Shown piece by piece: positions 61,320 to 64,000 of a stretch of DNA of 64,000 nt (position 1 is the first letter of the stretch; each line of letters starts with the position of its first letter). This DNA comes from Azorinus chamasolen (Eukaryota > Mollusca > Bivalvia > Cardiida > Solecurtidae): contig OY755246.1 of the NCBI GenBank assembly GCA_963576725.1, positions 69,907,371 to 69,971,370 of the forward strand, written 5' to 3'. The translations under genes and the position numbers were made by a program. The notes beneath the pieces are model-generated. The model saw nothing but the letters and a program-made list of their open reading frames with translations. It was not told where the DNA came from and made no database searches.

Positions 61320-62671
61320 AGAAAGGCAAATAACTCTCGGGCCATCCGATCCACGGGTGCTCCGCTTCAACTGCGATTATTTTCGACCGGAGGGGAATTT
61401 TCCCACAAAACAAAGATTATATAGAAAGAAAAATGTTTTATCTACACGCTGGTACCAATTACCCTATACTTTGTCTCCGTTTTAGCGAGTACGAGGGGCA
61501 AATACCTTCAGAAAACCGTGCTTTTTATTTACTCGGAAACGATATAGTTGGCGAACAAGTGCTCGATTTCACTAAAATCCCTATTCGGAAGCGAAGCTAA
61601 CGCTTCTTTCTGGTAGATACTAATGAGAAATGATGAAATGTTTTCAAAGGGAATCTTATATACCGGTGACATTTTATTGCCACAGATCCGATTAAATCTT
61701 TTCGGACGATTCCGAGGACCAGAAACGGCTACTTTCATTTTTGACGTGTCAAGCTCTCAGAAGAATACATACTTGTTCCCCACTTCGCCGTGCACCATCA
61801 CGAAGAAAGCAGGGTTCCATAATTTGAATGTTTACATAATTGACCAATCGTAACTACTCGCCGTATTCCGTCAGAGTTCGGAGTCTTATTTCGATAGAAA
61901 TAACCGAGGTGTTCCGAGTGGGAACACCTCGGCTATTTCTATCGAACTCTGACGGAATACGGCGAGTAGTTACCGAAAGAGTCCAAAGAGTTTCTCAATT
62001 TTCGCGTAGTAATATTGGCCTTTCATTTATTATCAACGTATGCATTTCAAAACTTATTGAAATAATGTTTACTTATTTTAGTGCTTGACAGCACTGTTGA
62101 ATAAACTTATTTGAATCAAAAGCCTTTAGAATGTGCACGTATCTTATGTACAAGTGGGACTATTTCTCTTCTTTATTTATCGGAATGATATTAAATAGGC
62201 GGAAAGGAAATGGTATCTGAACTCTAGTAATAGCCTTTCAATACAACTAAAACAATATTATGCATTAACCAATCGACTGGCCAGTTTACGTGTAGATACT
62301 GCTCACTGCTTGTAAATACTGCTAAATCTTTTTTTCCAAATACTTTTCCTTTCGTTGTACTTTTGCCACGCACGTTCCCAAAGATATAAACTACATTCCA
62401 AAGAGTCGCATCATTTATAATTCAAGTATAACCCTTTCCCTCATATAAACTTGTTTTCACGCATTTGCAAACAGAGTAGACCCAGATCAAACAGAGCAGA
62501 CTCTGATAAAACGGCTCCTCTAGGAGCCATCTGATCTGGGTCTACTCTGTTCACAAATAGAATTTTATAGATATGTTCCTTTATTTTCTAAAATGACCAC
62601 AATGGTCCATCTTCCATATTTCATTATACATTATATGTATCTATAGAGGCCATGAATATTCAGTAGGTATT
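61320..62671 (-). repeat. right arm of the 1.35-kb inverted repeat
   Basis: Reverse complement of 38675-40022 with few differences (for example GGTACC versus GGCACC). It contains the 124-bp palindrome at 61850-61973 and the same 69-codon frame at 61738-61529 (minus). Its outer end coincides with the tail of a CR1-like LINE, which has cut off the rest of the hairpin MITE. The duplication may therefore originally have extended farther. Confidence 0.93.
62429..62671. mobile_element. TTAA-type hairpin MITE, truncated by LINE insertion
   Basis: The left end is ATAACCCTTTCCC. The centre has the same rearrangement as 38645-38918. It stops at CAGTAGGTATT where ATTATTATT begins, so the CCCTTTCCC end is missing. 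Confidence 0.72.
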
Positions 62672-63680
62672 ATTATTATTATACCACATTTATATAGCGC
62701 TCTTTTCACACAGGATATGTGCGTTCAAAAGCGCTGTACATGGATGAAATCAATAATCGGAACGAACCGCATGATTATCTATCCAGACAATGAAAGATTT
62801 ACAATAGATATGCAATAAATATAAAAATCACTAGCCGGACGGTCAGTGAAGGATATACAAAATATATACAATAGATATGAAATCATAAACCGGAAGGAAC
62901 GGCATGATCGTCCATCCAGTTAATGAAATGTATGCAAAATATGTACAATAAATATAAAATCACTAACCGGTAGGAACCACATGATTATCCACCCGGTCAA
63001 TGAAAGATGTGGAATAGATATACAATAAATGTATAACAACTAACCGGTAGGAACTACATGATTATCCACCCAGTCAATGAAAGATATGCAATAAAAATAC
63101 AATAAGTATAAAATCACCAACTGGTAGGAACCACATGATTATTTATACCAAGTCGGTGAATTATAAGCAATATATATACAATAAATATGATATACAATAA
63201 ATATGAAATCACTAATCGGTAGGAACCACATGATTATCTATTCGGTCAATGAGAGATTGATTCCTACAGCATATCCCAAGGGCTGCAATGGCAAAGGAAT
63301 CGTAAGGTATGAGAATTGATGATTATAAGCTACTTTTCCTAAACTGTCCTAGTAGTATATGTTGAAGAAATGTGTTTTCAGAGATCTTTTGAAACATGCC
63401 AGTGAGCTTGCATCTCTAATGCCTGATGGCAGAGCATTCCAGAGTTTTGGAGCTGCATTCATGAAACTTCTCTCACCGTATTTTACCTTACTACTTTTTG
63501 GTACAACCATCGACAAGGAGCTACTTGCTGACCTTAATTCTCTGCGGGGCCGATACACGTCAAGTATGTCGACAATGTACTTGGCGGATTCATTGTGCAT
63601 GGCTTTATACGTAAGTGTCAGAATTTTGAATTCAATGCGATGTTGAACCGGAAGCCAATAGGCTGGGTCCTAGTAGTGGT
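62672..63680 (-). pseudogene. 3' end of a CR1-like non-LTR retrotransposon
   Basis: On the minus strand from about 63675 the frame reads AYWLPVQHRIEFKILTLTYK, then KYGERSFMNAAPKLWNALPS, and SLACFKRSLKTHFF, stopping at 63349. This is the characteristic C-terminal end of CR1/L2-type ORF2 after the reverse transcriptase. The ~680-bp 3' UTR includes diverged ~120-bp repeats (ATGATTATCCACCCGGTCAA-type words). It ends GCGCTATATAAATGTGG followed by an (ATT)n tail at 62669-62683. The copy is 5'-truncated, as is usual for LINEs. Confidence 0.8.
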
Positions 63681-64000
63681 TACCGTAGCATCCCCCCCTA
63701 GACTTTTTTTCATGGGTACCAAATTGTTCGTTGGGGTCCTTAGAACACATTTTGAGCATGCCCCCAAAAATAAGTTTGTCCCAGCTATGTTTTATTTAAC
63801 GGTTTCCATGGTAACCCGAGGTAATTTTCGAAACTACCTTGGTTCAGAAAATGCGCCATAACTTTGTTTTTAGAAGCAATAGAAGGACAAAACAAGTACC
63901 AAAGTAAAGCAGAGACATATAGCTTGAATATGATATATGATTTTATTAATATTCATAAATGCATTCTTATGAATATTAATGAGGAAGTAAAAAATGTGAT
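63681..64000. other. unclassified flank
   Basis: No gene, tandem repeat or known element recognised. A short palindromic stretch (ATTAATATTCATAAATGC and TTATGAATATTAAT) lies near 63945-63982. Confidence 0.5.

Overview
The window looks like nuclear DNA from a bivalve or related mollusc. It is AT-rich and dominated by repeats. It has spliceosomal introns, tRNA-derived SINEs, Ty3-type LTR retrotransposons, a CR1-like LINE end, and several elements with the layout known from bivalve 'pearl' or Helentron-associated elements: a core of ~157-160 bp tandem units, an ACGG-like microsatellite, and hairpin or inverted ends. The species assignment is inference from repeat style, not from a marker gene. 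No bacterial-type operon, CRISPR array or rRNA gene was seen.

Layout. (1) 1-15541 is a macrosatellite of seven near-identical units of 2.07 or 2.54 kb. The long units carry a 471-bp TA-flanked terminal-inverted-repeat (TIR) element, and the array ends exactly at the TIR of its last copy. (2) 15542-22516 is intergenic DNA with TTAA-flanked hairpin MITEs, a pearl-like element, a 62-bp minisatellite and a tRNA-Thr-derived dimer. (3) 22517-37799 holds ten phase-consistent exons of a gene resembling KDZ-type transposases, with three local frame breaks and its 3' end missing; its introns are full of pearl-like elements and SINEs. (4) 38675-40022 and 61320-62671 are the arms of a 1.35-kb inverted repeat enclosing about 21.3 kb. 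(5) Inside that segment, an outer Ty3-type retrotransposon (42033-57296, minus strand, defective) is interrupted by an inner, almost intact Ty3-type retrotransposon (42258-51389, minus strand). The hAT-like pseudogene next to it (57430-59933) is cut by another pearl-like element. (6) 62672-63680 is the 3' end of a CR1-like LINE.

The most notable system is the inner retrotransposon. Its Gag starts with a ComEA-like helix-hairpin-helix. Its Pol ends in a complete C4HC3 PHD finger resembling those of the PHF8/KDM7 histone demethylases. A third ORF, in the position an env gene would occupy, encodes a TatD-family nuclease with all metal-binding motifs behind a C2H2-like finger and an Arg/Ser-rich repeat region. 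The TatD ORF begins exactly at a strong splice acceptor, and good splice donors lie in the LTR and leader, so it is probably expressed from a spliced subgenomic RNA. The two LTRs are about 99% identical, so the insertion is recent. A plausible but untested reading is an element that reads histone marks for integration and carries its own nuclease.
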